13,796 bases of DNA from DASXRU01 sp039933315. Lineage in GTDB: Bacteria > Acidobacteriota > Blastocatellia > Pyrinomonadales > Pyrinomonadaceae. Of the stretch, positions 7,053 to 13,712 are shown one piece after another; positions within the stretch are counted from its first letter, which is position 1, and the number at the start of each line of letters is the position of its first letter. The notes under the pieces are model-generated. The model worked only from the letters and a program-made list of their open reading frames with translations. It was not told the origin of the DNA and did no database searches. Made by a program: the position numbers and the translations under genes. The stretch spans positions 1 to 13,796 of the forward strand of contig JBDTOI010000111.1 in assembly GCA_039933315.1 (NCBI GenBank). Reading direction: 5' to 3'.

Positions 7053-7271
7053 TCAGGTGGTTTTCGCTTTCAGGCTCAGGAGAAAGGCGACGAGGAAGAG
7101 CAGGAGACCCCCATGAAGCAGGAGCAGTTCCAGCATACTCATCAAACGGCTGAGCGTCAGATAGAAATCGCCATAAAGCCTGGCGGCGAACATCACCTGT
7201 TGCATGAGTGACAGTAAAAAGCTAAGCGCCACGCCGGCAATGGCGATCATGGTGGCTGTTTTGAGAAACAT
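7053..7271 (-). CDS. Small membrane protein with two helices, unknown function
   Basis: I do not recognise the family. From the ATG at 7269-7271 the product has 72 residues. It has two hydrophobic stretches, about 6-24 (IAIAGVALSFLLSL) and 47-66 (LELLLLHGGLLLFLVAFLL), joined by a polar loop with aromatic and Arg residues (FAARLYGDFYLTLSRL). It ends in a short basic tail KAKTT, so it should be an integral inner-membrane protein. The frame stays open upstream to 7346, but that 25-residue extension is polar, unlike a membrane protein N-terminus, and would run into the promoter. The internal ATG, with GAAGG about 11-12 bases upstream, is preferred. It precedes the methyltransferase by 22 bases and is likely the first gene of that transcript. 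Confidence 0.6.
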   Translation of the reverse strand: MFLKTATMIAIAGVALSFLLSLMQQVMFAARLYGDFYLTLSRLMSMLELLLLHGGLLLFLVAFLLSLKAKTT

Positions 7272-7317
7272 TCCAGGTTGACCTTCACTTTCTTTTTGGA
7301 CGTGGAACGAGGCAGCG

Positions 7318-7346
7318 GTTCTACTGCAAATCCCTGGGCTAGTCAA
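7318..7346 (-). promoter_or_regulatory. Sigma70-like promoter for membrane protein and methyltransferase
   Basis: On the minus strand TTGACT (7346-7341) is followed after 17 bases by TAGAAC (7323-7318). The match is five of six at -35 and four of six at -10. Transcription would start near 7311, giving a leader of about 40 bases before the preferred start at 7271. This supports the shorter form of the small membrane protein. Confidence 0.4.
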
Positions 7347-7365
7347 ACGAAGTACGAGTTGGATT

Positions 7366-7436
7366 GTAGGGGCGCCACTCCGTGGGCGCCCTATGTGTGT
7401 GCGGACAGAGGGGCGTCCACGGAGGGACGCCCCTAC
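7366..7436. repeat. Inverted repeat with 26-base GC-rich arms
   Basis: Left arm 7366-7391 (GTAGGGGCGCCACTCCGTGG and six more bases) and right arm 7411-7436 are reverse complements with three mismatches around a 19-base loop. No coding capacity is evident and there is no T-run. It lies between two divergent promoters (7318-7346, minus, and 7471-7499, plus), so it may insulate or simply occupy the spacer. It is distinct in sequence from the other repeats in the window. Confidence 0.75.
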
Positions 7437-7470
7437 AGAACCTGGGACACTACCGCGGTTTTCAGGAGCC

Positions 7471-7499
7471 TTGACAGCTGCATTACGGAGGAATAGAGT
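7471..7499 (+). promoter_or_regulatory. Sigma70-like promoter for the mosaic exported protein
   Basis: A perfect TTGACA (7471-7476), a 17-base spacer, and TAGAGT (7494-7499, four of six). This is the best promoter match seen. Initiation near 7506 would leave an untranslated leader of about 248 bases before the ATG at 7754, containing the hairpins described separately. There is no plausible gene between this promoter and 7754. Confidence 0.5.
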
Positions 7500-7520
7500 G
7501 CGCGGCAGAATCGTGTAAAG

Positions 7521-7621
7521 TCCCCACCTTCAATGTCTCGTCGAGTGGGAAGGTCGCAAAGCTGATCGCTCACCAGGCATACTTTTCTTCCCGGCCTTGA
7601 TCACTCATATCAGGCAGGGAA
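7521..7621 (+). promoter_or_regulatory. Structured mRNA leader, possible cis-regulatory RNA
   Basis: Two mutually exclusive stems compete here: CCCAC (7523-7527) with GTGGG (7545-7549), or ACCTTC (7526-7531) with GAAGGT (7549-7554), with CTC-GTC-GAG (7537-7545) inside the latter. The sequence CGCAAAGC follows at once, which resembles the core of c-di-GMP-I (GEMM) riboswitches. A further compound hairpin has TTCCC (7588-7592) with GGGAA (7617-7621) and CCT-GAT (7595-7601) with ATCAGG (7609-7614). The tail does not match the GEMM consensus, so I do not assign a riboswitch class. The rest of the spacer, 7622-7753, shows nothing I can name. Confidence 0.25.
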
Positions 7622-7753
7622 ATTAAAGGGTCATTTCAGATTCCCAGCGTTGCACCAGCGGAAGCGCAAGAGAATCAAGGCCATTTCAACAATCGTAGCG
7701 ACACACCCGCCGAGGGAATTGCCTGGGTAGATTCAGGGCCCGCCATTAAAGAA

Positions 7754-10700
7754 ATGAAACCTGGTAACACGAGAGCGATTGTCAGTTTGGCGATAAGCTG
7801 CATCGTCGTCGCTACTACGCTGCATGTCTTCGCCCGCAGCATTCGTTTTTGGAGAGGCCAGCCGGCGCTGGTGGTAGAAAGCTATAGACCGCCAGAGGGC
7901 GTCAACACCGTCCGAAATCAAAATTTCGCTGAGTCCCCCCTGGGAGTGTTTGCTCCAGCATCAACCATTTCACCGCCGAGCTCGGCTGCCACCTCAGTAA
8001 TAAACACAGGGCTCTTCAACATCAATGAAATGTCGCTGGATCCATCCGACGGCAGCATATATCTGAACGGCTACAACTCCGGCAGCAACACCCTGTCGAT
8101 CGTCAAGATAAATGGCGGAATTTTAACCACACTTTATCCTTCTCTTCCCGGAACCACGGGAGGCAATCTGCCTTATTCAAACGGGTTCGCCGTTCACGGA
8201 ACTAATCTCTGGTGGAACAATGCCAACGCCGGCCCCGGCTCTGCAACCGAGCTTTCGGCAGCGCCAAAGGCAGGGGGAGGAGCGATTACCAGGACGTCTC
8301 CGTTCGACGATCTCGACTCACTTTCCTCCGACGGCAGTACGTTATTTACGGCCCACTACGCGGGATCGCTCTTCACCGTCGCGGGCGCCGGCACTATCAG
8401 CTCGATCGGCTTCTACCGCGGCACGTCTCACCTGGCGACTGCCGCGAACGCCGGCGTTCTGTACGTCGTGGACGACAGCGGCGCTTACCGGCGCAACCCG
8501 GACAGCTCTTTCACGACCATCAATACTGCGGCCAATCGCTATCTAACCAATGGCAGCCGGCTCGGCGTGGGCGGCGGTTTCCTCTTTGCGCTCGATCGCA
8601 TCACCCGCAACGGCTTCTGGCAGATCAACGCGCAGACGGGTGCAGCCAGTTTCATTACGGATGCGAGCTTCACGAACTTGAATGCGATCACTTACTACAA
8701 CGGTTCCTTGTACATCTCCGACACCGGCGAACTCAGCGGCCAGCCGAACACGGACGGTCATGTCTGGCAGATCACGCTGTCCGCGCCATCCCCGACACCC
8801 ACTCCCACTCCTACTCCCTCACCGTCGCCCAGCCCCACGCCGACGCCTCCCAATGCGGCCACGATGCAATTCAGCTCATCAGGCTTCAGCGTGAATGAAG
8901 GTGCAGTCGCCGTCAGCATCACCGTAACTCGCGGCGGCATTACAACTACCCCGGTGGCGGTTGACTACGCCACTGCGGACGGCAGCGCACCGCAGCGGCG
9001 CAAGTACACGACGGCTTCAGGCACGCTCAATTTCGCAGCCGGCCAGATCACACGCACCTTCCAGGTGCTCATTACCGATGGTGGTTATGTAGAAGGGAAC
9101 CAGACGGTCAATCTCAACCTCAGCAACCCGACGGCCGGAGCAGTCTTGGGAAGCCCCAGTACTGCGACGCTGACCATCACCGATAATGACACGGTCGCGT
9201 CCCCGACCAATCCGGTTGATAACGGCCAGTTTTTTGTACGCCAGCATTACGCTGATTTTCTCAACCGGGTGCCGGATCAGGGTGGCCTCGATTACTGGAC
9301 GGAGCAAATCACCGGGTGTGGCATGGATGCTAATTGCGTCAATTCGCGCCGCATCGGCGTGTCCGGCGCCTTCTTCGTCGAGCAGGAGTTTCAGGAAACC
9401 GGGTATGTTGTTCACCGGCTATACCGGGCGGCTTTTGGCACCCTGCCGAATGCACCCAACCGGGCGAATGTATTCTATTCGCAGTTCATGCCGGATCGGG
9501 CCCAGTTGATTGGCGGGCCGCAATTGCAGCAGAGCACGGCAACTCTGGTAAACAAGTTCGTCCAACGTACCGGATTCAAGCAGGTCTATCCTGATGCGAT
9601 GTCCCCCACAAGCTTTGTCAATCAACTCTTCGATACGGCTGGTCTCACGCCGTTTATGGCGGAGCGGAACCAGGCAATCAATGGCCTTACGGCAGGGGGC
9701 AAAACGCGCGCCCAAGTGTTGCTGGATTTAATAGAGCTGCCGGCATTCAAGGGTCGGGAGTACAACCCGGCTTTTGTCGCGATGCAGTACTTCGGCTATT
9801 TGCGCCGGAATCCCGAGCAGGGCGGCTACGATTTCTGGCTGAATGTTTTGAACAACCGGGAGCCAAACAACTACCGGGGAATGATCTGCGCTTTTCTGAC
9901 TTCCGCAGAGTATCAGGACAGGTTCAGTGCCCTGCGCACTCGCGATGACGGTTCATGTTCCGTTTCGCTATCGGTGGGCAAAGCCGGAACGGGGGGTGGC
10001 GTGGTCACTTCAACGCCGGGAACAATTAACTGCGGTGTTGCATGCTCTGCGCCCTACACCATTGGCGCCCAAGTAACTTTAAGGGCGCAGGCGGACAGTA
10101 ATTCACTGTTTGCCGGATGGAGTGGCGGCGCTTGCAGCGGCACTGGAGACTGCACTGTCAACCTCCTGGCCAACACTTCCGCGACGGCCATTTTTGTAAA
10201 GAGCAACACGCTGGAGACCTCGACTAAATTCATAATAGGCTCGATGGGAGGGAATATTACGCTGCCGGGCGGCAGCAGTGTTTCGATTCCGCCGGGGGCG
10301 CTGACGCACGACCGTCTGGTGACACTGTCGCTCGTACCATCGATGCCCGTTCAACCGCCCAGCGGTCTGCTGATTAGTGTGGGTGCGGCATTGTCTATAT
10401 CGTTTTCTCCCGGATCTGGCGCGACCCAGAGCATCAATTACTTGTTGGCAAATAACCCTCAAATGATTGCTGCCGACAGCCTTCGATTTGTGTTGAACGT
10501 TGGCTCGAATCCCGTCAGTGGCGTGGCCGGGTCGGCGCCGCTGGCCGATATTGTGGACCTCAGTGGGAGCGATGAATTTCTGGGCGTTCCGGGCGGCTTC
10601 AACTCAACAACGGGTTTGGGACAATTCGATCTTCCGCCCATCGCGGTTCAGAACGGAGAAACAGTCACCCTTGGTTTGATGAACATTAATCCCATCTCGC

Positions 10701-11902
10701 TGGCCCCTCCGCCGCGTTTCGGAGGCCGGATTTTCAATCAGTCGCTGGGAGGCTGGCTCGATTTTCCGCAAGGTTTTGATCCGACCAGAAAGACGTTGGT
10801 ATTGACTCACGGAATCCTGAGCAACGTCGAAGAGTCTTACGGTGGCTGCCTGAGTCAGATCATGGTCGCCGGAGGCTATGAACAGGTTCTGGGATTTAAT
10901 TATGACTGGACCCAACGACCACGCGACGCCGGACTGCAATTCGCTGCCTTTCTAAATCAGCTTCAGCAACTGGGACTGGCAGAGGCCGATATGGAGGCTC
11001 ATAGCTTTGGGACAATAACGACTCTGGCCGCCATTTCCCATACCAGCCTGAGAATTCCGCACATCGTGCTTGAAGGAGGTCCGCTGGAGGGAACACCATT
11101 CGCGAGCGCCCTAACCGAAAACCCAAACCTGTTGACGGCGCTCGCGTATGGGCTGTTTTATTCTCAGCACAGCAGTCTTTCAACGCTACAGATACGCAGT
11201 TTGTTGATTCACACGGTCGATGACCTGCGGCGTAGTGGGATGTTGGTGGACCTCGCCCCGGGAAGCCCCGAGCTGACGGATATCCGGAGCGATGCGAGTG
11301 CAGCCCATCCCGAGACAAGCTTCATAAAGATTGTGGGAACCAACACCATGTTGCCGAATCGGGCAAATGGAGTCGTCTTTCAGGGCGCAGTCAACGATGG
11401 CCTTGTGCCTGCCATTGGCGCCCGGGGAGCAGGGCTAACGGGCCCGACTGCGTTGCTTTACCCACTCAAGCATGTCGAGTTGGAATGTCATCCCGATACG
11501 ATTCGAGATGTCGGAAATCTGGTGAATTCTCTGGCGCCTACGCCCACGCCGACGCCGACAGTGACGCCGACACCCACAGCGACGCCAACCCCAACGGCGA
11601 CACCGACGCCAACGGCTACGCCCACACCAATCCCGACGCCTACGCCAGGACCGTCGCCAACTCCAATCCCGACACCGACGCCAGGCCCCCCACAATATTG
11701 TATTAATGAATGGAGGTGGATTCACCCTCCCGGGTATTGGGACACAAGCCTCTGGTACGGAAGCAACACAGTGGGCCGGTATCCGTCCCCGGGCTCTCCG
11801 CAATGTAATGTGTTTCCGTACGTTGGTTGTATTGAGACCTTTACCTATTCCTGTAATTCCCAGGCTCTGCCCCAGGCGTGCGGTCCAATATGCGTCCCGT
11901 GA
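7754..11902 (+). CDS. Exported mosaic protein: Calx-beta, DUF4214 and lipase-like domains
   Basis: A 1382-residue protein, probably cell-surface or secreted. Residues 1-27 form a signal peptide ending HVFA. Residues about 75-343 are repetitive and strand-rich, propeller-like. Then come a Pro-Thr-Ser linker (345-367), a Calx-beta domain ending TITDNDT (368-482), DUF4214 modules (about 493-600 and 672-725; QGGLDYW and QGGYDFW), a cysteine-containing InlB-type repeat with FAGWSGGAC (735-816), and a ZU5-like region with SIPPGALT (about 820-900). An alpha/beta hydrolase at about 986-1257 has H1019-G1020, nucleophile S1084 in AHSFG, D1215 in NDGLVP, and H1240 or H1246, so the lipase triad looks intact. 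A second Pro-Thr linker (about 1262-1313) leads to a 69-residue tail with six cysteines. ATG 7754 has only a weak purine stretch (AAAGAA) before it, but the signal peptide fixes the start. Adhesion and ester hydrolysis are inferred from domains; the substrate is unknown. Confidence 0.85.
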   Translation: MKPGNTRAIVSLAISCIVVATTLHVFARSIRFWRGQPALVVESYRPPEGVNTVRNQNFAESPLGVFAPASTISPPSSAATSVINTGLFNINEMSLDPSDGSIYLNGYNSGSNTLSIVKINGGILTTLYPSLPGTTGGNLPYSNGFAVHGTNLWWNNANAGPGSATELSAAPKAGGGAITRTSPFDDLDSLSSDGSTLFTAHYAGSLFTVAGAGTISSIGFYRGTSHLATAANAGVLYVVDDSGAYRRNPDSSFTTINTAANRYLTNGSRLGVGGGFLFALDRITRNGFWQINAQTGAASFITDASFTNLNAITYYNGSLYISDTGELSGQPNTDGHVWQITLSAPSPTPTPTPTPSPSPSPTPTPPNAATMQFSSSGFSVNEGAVAVSITVTRGGITTTPVAVDYATADGSAPQRRKYTTASGTLNFAAGQITRTFQVLITDGGYVEGNQTVNLNLSNPTAGAVLGSPSTATLTITDNDTVASPTNPVDNGQFFVRQHYADFLNRVPDQGGLDYWTEQITGCGMDANCVNSRRIGVSGAFFVEQEFQETGYVVHRLYRAAFGTLPNAPNRANVFYSQFMPDRAQLIGGPQLQQSTATLVNKFVQRTGFKQVYPDAMSPTSFVNQLFDTAGLTPFMAERNQAINGLTAGGKTRAQVLLDLIELPAFKGREYNPAFVAMQYFGYLRRNPEQGGYDFWLNVLNNREPNNYRGMICAFLTSAEYQDRFSALRTRDDGSCSVSLSVGKAGTGGGVVTSTPGTINCGVACSAPYTIGAQVTLRAQADSNSLFAGWSGGACSGTGDCTVNLLANTSATAIFVKSNTLETSTKFIIGSMGGNITLPGGSSVSIPPGALTHDRLVTLSLVPSMPVQPPSGLLISVGAALSISFSPGSGATQSINYLLANNPQMIAADSLRFVLNVGSNPVSGVAGSAPLADIVDLSGSDEFLGVPGGFNSTTGLGQFDLPPIAVQNGETVTLGLMNINPISLAPPPRFGGRIFNQSLGGWLDFPQGFDPTRKTLVLTHGILSNVEESYGGCLSQIMVAGGYEQVLGFNYDWTQRPRDAGLQFAAFLNQLQQLGLAEADMEAHSFGTITTLAAISHTSLRIPHIVLEGGPLEGTPFASALTENPNLLTALAYGLFYSQHSSLSTLQIRSLLIHTVDDLRRSGMLVDLAPGSPELTDIRSDASAAHPETSFIKIVGTNTMLPNRANGVVFQGAVNDGLVPAIGARGAGLTGPTALLYPLKHVELECHPDTIRDVGNLVNSLAPTPTPTPTVTPTPTATPTPTATPTPTATPTPIPTPTPGPSPTPIPTPTPGPPQYCINEWRWIHPPGYWDTSLWYGSNTVGRYPSPGSPQCNVFPYVGCIETFTYSCNSQALPQACGPICVP
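8787..8853 (+). repeat. Pro-Thr/Ser-coding degenerate repeat, first linker
   Basis: Degenerate hexamer repeats of the CCNACN type encode alternating Pro and Thr or Ser (about residues 345-367). This forms an extended linker between the propeller-like region and the Calx-beta domain. Such tracts change length readily by slippage or recombination. Confidence 0.7.
11536..11691 (+). repeat. Pro-Thr-coding degenerate hexamer array, second linker
   Basis: About 25 degenerate CCNACN-type units encode alternating Pro and Thr, with Val, Ala, Ile, Gly and Ser variants (about residues 1262-1313). It joins the hydrolase domain to the cysteine-rich tail. In frame it is a rigid, protease-resistant and possibly glycosylated spacer; at DNA level it is a candidate length-variable tract. 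Third-position variation shows it is not a recent perfect expansion. Confidence 0.75.
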
Positions 11903-11917
11903 TAGTTCGGGATTGCG

Positions 11918-12541
11918 TTAGCGAGGCGAAGTGATCGATCCGCCAGTCAGCTTGCCGGGCGGGGCGTAGTATTTGACGAACGCGCGGAAACCGAGCAGCA
12001 GCGCCAGCACAAAGGCGAATGTAAGCGGCAGGCGAGTGTCTGACTTTACCAGCATCCAGTAATGCAGCGCGCCCGCTATGCCGGACACATAAACTAACTT
12101 ATGCAGCAGACCCCAGCGTTTTCCGCCCAGTCGCTTGATCATTTTGTTGGTCGACGTAAACGCCAGGGGAAGCATTAGCAAGAAGGCTGTCATACCGACG
12201 GCGAGGAAGGGTCGCGCCGCGATGTCCAGGACCGCGCTCTTCAAGTTGAAGAACCGATCGAACCAGACGTAGGTCATGAGGTGCAGGAATCCGTAAAAGA
12301 AAGCGAAAAGGCCCAGCATGCGCCGGAACTTCACCAGCCAGTTGAGGCCCGAAAGCCTTCGCGCCGGTGTCACCGCAAGGGTGATGCAGAGGAAGACCAG
12401 CGTCAACATGCCGGTGGTGCGCGTGACGAACTCGAGCGGGTTCGCGCCTACGCGATGGCGATAGACGTCCCAAAGCAGCAGCGCCAACGGCACCAAAGCG
12501 TTAACGAGAAGCACGAGTTTTGCGAAGCGCGTATCTTTCAT
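11918..12541 (-). CDS. msrQ: Methionine sulfoxide reductase heme-binding subunit MsrQ
   Basis: Inner-membrane b-type heme protein of 207 residues that passes electrons from the respiratory chain or cytoplasmic flavin donors to periplasmic MsrP. It has about six hydrophobic helices in a ferric reductase-like core. The candidate heme ligands H87 (GFLHLMTYVWFD), H147 (GLLHKLVYVSG) and H160 (ALHYW) have the same spacing as the three histidines implicated in E. coli MsrQ (YedZ). TPARR (58-62) and the helix 2-3 loop FRRMLGL are also family-typical. The start ATG at 12539-12541 has no recognisable Shine-Dalgarno because a palindromic repeat occupies the 73 bases between it and the msrP stop. It is downstream of msrP in the usual msrPQ order and converges with the mosaic protein gene, with 15 bases between stops. 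Confidence 0.93.
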   Translation of the reverse strand: MKDTRFAKLVLLVNALVPLALLLWDVYRHRVGANPLEFVTRTTGMLTLVFLCITLAVTPARRLSGLNWLVKFRRMLGLFAFFYGFLHLMTYVWFDRFFNLKSAVLDIAARPFLAVGMTAFLLMLPLAFTSTNKMIKRLGGKRWGLLHKLVYVSGIAGALHYWMLVKSDTRLPLTFAFVLALLLGFRAFVKYYAPPGKLTGGSITSPR

Positions 12542-12544
12542 TCT

Positions 12545-12597
12545 GTTAGTCAGTAGTCAGTTGCTTCGGTGGTCTGGCGTGCAACTGACGACTAACA
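12545..12597. repeat. Inverted repeat in the msrP-msrQ spacer
   Basis: The left segment 12545-12564 (GTTAGTCAGTAGTCAGTTGC) pairs with 12581-12597 across a 16-base loop; the inner GTCAGTTGC is perfect and the outer part imperfect. The flanking bases to 12610 continue the same CACTGAC-like motif. It sits just upstream of the msrQ start codon on the minus strand and replaces any obvious ribosome binding site. Confidence 0.6.
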
Positions 12598-12614
12598 ACT
12601 AACCACTGACAAGT

Positions 12615-13601
12615 CTAAAAGTTCTTCCTCAAATCCATCCCGGCATACAGTTGCGCGACCTGCTCGCCATAACCGTTGAACAAAAGGGTTTCCCGCATGC
12701 CGTATTCGCCTATGCGCCGCTCCATGGCCTGGCTCCAGCGCGGATGATCCACCCGCGGGTTTACGTTCGAGTAAAACCCGTATTCATTCGGCCCCGCCAG
12801 GTTCCAGGTGGTAGGCGGCTCAGAATCGACCAGCCGTATCTTTACAATCGACTTGATCCCTTTGAATCCGTATTTCCAGGGCACCACCAGACGGAGAGGA
12901 GCGCCATCCTGTGGCGGCATGGCCTCGCCATAGAGCCCGCTGGCCAGGATTGTCAGGGGATGCATTGCCTCATCCAGTCGCAAACCCTCGACGTAAGGCC
13001 AATCCAGTACGCCGGAATTCTGGTTCGGCATGCGCTGCGGATCGTAAAGGGTTTGAAACGCGACGTACCTGGCGGACGAAAGCGGCTCTACCTGCTGTAG
13101 AAGTTTGGCCAGGGGAAAACCGACCCAGGGAATCACCATCGACCAGCGCTCAACGCAGCGATGACGGTAGATGCGTTCCTCAGGCTGGGCAATCTTCAGC
13201 AAATCGTCGAGGTCGTACACTTTCGGTTTATTCACCAGACCTTCGACGGCAACTGTCCAGGGACGTGTAACAAAGCCTCGAGCCTCCGACGCGACGGAAC
13301 GTTTCTCGGTGGAAAACTCGTAGAAGTTGTTGTAATTGGTGATGTCTTCGAACGACGTCAGCTTGTCGCTGACTGTAAATCCGTTTTGCGCGGCTTCCGC
13401 TGGCGCTGCCGTAATGACGTCCGCGATTTTTGCACCCTTCTCGACCACGGCCGGCGGTGGATTTAGCTGGCGATAAAGTAGCCCGGTCGCCGCGGTTGTG
13501 CCGGCTAACACCGCGCCGCGCATAAACATGCGGCGGTTCAGGTAAAGCTTTTTGTCAGTAATCTCGCTCGACTTGATGTCAGCGGGTTTCTTTACGAGCA
13601 T
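12615..13601 (-). CDS. msrP: Methionine sulfoxide reductase catalytic subunit MsrP
   Basis: Periplasmic molybdopterin enzyme that reduces methionine sulfoxide in envelope proteins, with electrons from MsrQ. From the ATG at 13599-13601 it has 328 residues, close to the E. coli protein (YedY). A Tat signal is visible: N22-R23-R24-M25-F26-M27 followed by the hydrophobic GAVLAGTTAATGLL. The Mo-ligating cysteine is C149 in YRHRCVERWSM, matching the known active-site cysteine in position and context. The blocks AFQTLYDP, GLYGEAMPPQDGAPLRLVVPWKYGFKG and NVNPRVDHPRW are diagnostic of the family. The frame stays open to an ATG at 13694, but that 31-residue basic extension would displace the Tat motif and is not family-like. 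No strong Shine-Dalgarno precedes 13601. No moco biosynthesis gene is nearby. Confidence 0.94.
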   Translation of the reverse strand: MLVKKPADIKSSEITDKKLYLNRRMFMRGAVLAGTTAATGLLYRQLNPPPAVVEKGAKIADVITAAPAEAAQNGFTVSDKLTSFEDITNYNNFYEFSTEKRSVASEARGFVTRPWTVAVEGLVNKPKVYDLDDLLKIAQPEERIYRHRCVERWSMVIPWVGFPLAKLLQQVEPLSSARYVAFQTLYDPQRMPNQNSGVLDWPYVEGLRLDEAMHPLTILASGLYGEAMPPQDGAPLRLVVPWKYGFKGIKSIVKIRLVDSEPPTTWNLAGPNEYGFYSNVNPRVDHPRWSQAMERRIGEYGMRETLLFNGYGEQVAQLYAGMDLRKNF

Positions 13602-13690
13602 AGTGTGCCGGCTTCTATGATTCCGTCGGAGAAGGTACGGCTGCCAGGCTTTATCGGTTTTAGTCCGTGACAACCAGAGGAATCTCATTC

Positions 13691-13712
13691 TCATCCGGTT
13701 TCAACCGGGTGA
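13691..13712. promoter_or_regulatory. Palindrome upstream of msrPQ, possible operator
   Basis: TCATCCGGTTTCAACCGGGTGA has inner arms CCGGTT (13695-13700) and AACCGG (13703-13708) around TC, extended by TCA/TGA with one G.T pair. It lies about 90-110 bases upstream of the msrP start on the minus strand. It could be an operator for oxidant-responsive control of msrPQ, or a leader hairpin. No sigma70 promoter was convincing in 13602-13796, so its position relative to the transcription start is unknown. Confidence 0.35.

Noticed and set aside
7272..7346. 25-codon upstream extension of the small membrane protein
   Set aside because: The extension is polar and overlaps a good promoter; the internal ATG at 7271 gives a coherent two-helix protein with a plausible ribosome site.
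7520..7625. Firm c-di-GMP-I (GEMM) riboswitch call
   Set aside because: Only the GCAAAGC core and a preceding hairpin resemble it; the GNRA loop, receptor and 3' half do not match. Kept only as an unclassified leader.
7754..7810. Lipoprotein signal (cysteine at residue 16 of the mosaic protein)
   Set aside because: The residues before C16 (A-I-S) fit a lipobox poorly and the cysteine is in the middle of the hydrophobic core; a standard cleavage site after A27 fits better.
11895..11912. Terminator hairpin TCCCG/CGGGA at the end of the mosaic gene
   Set aside because: The stem is only five bases and no T-tract follows.
13602..13694. 31-codon upstream extension of MsrP
   Set aside because: It would bury the Tat motif more than 50 residues inside the protein; the start at 13601 gives a normal signal position and length.
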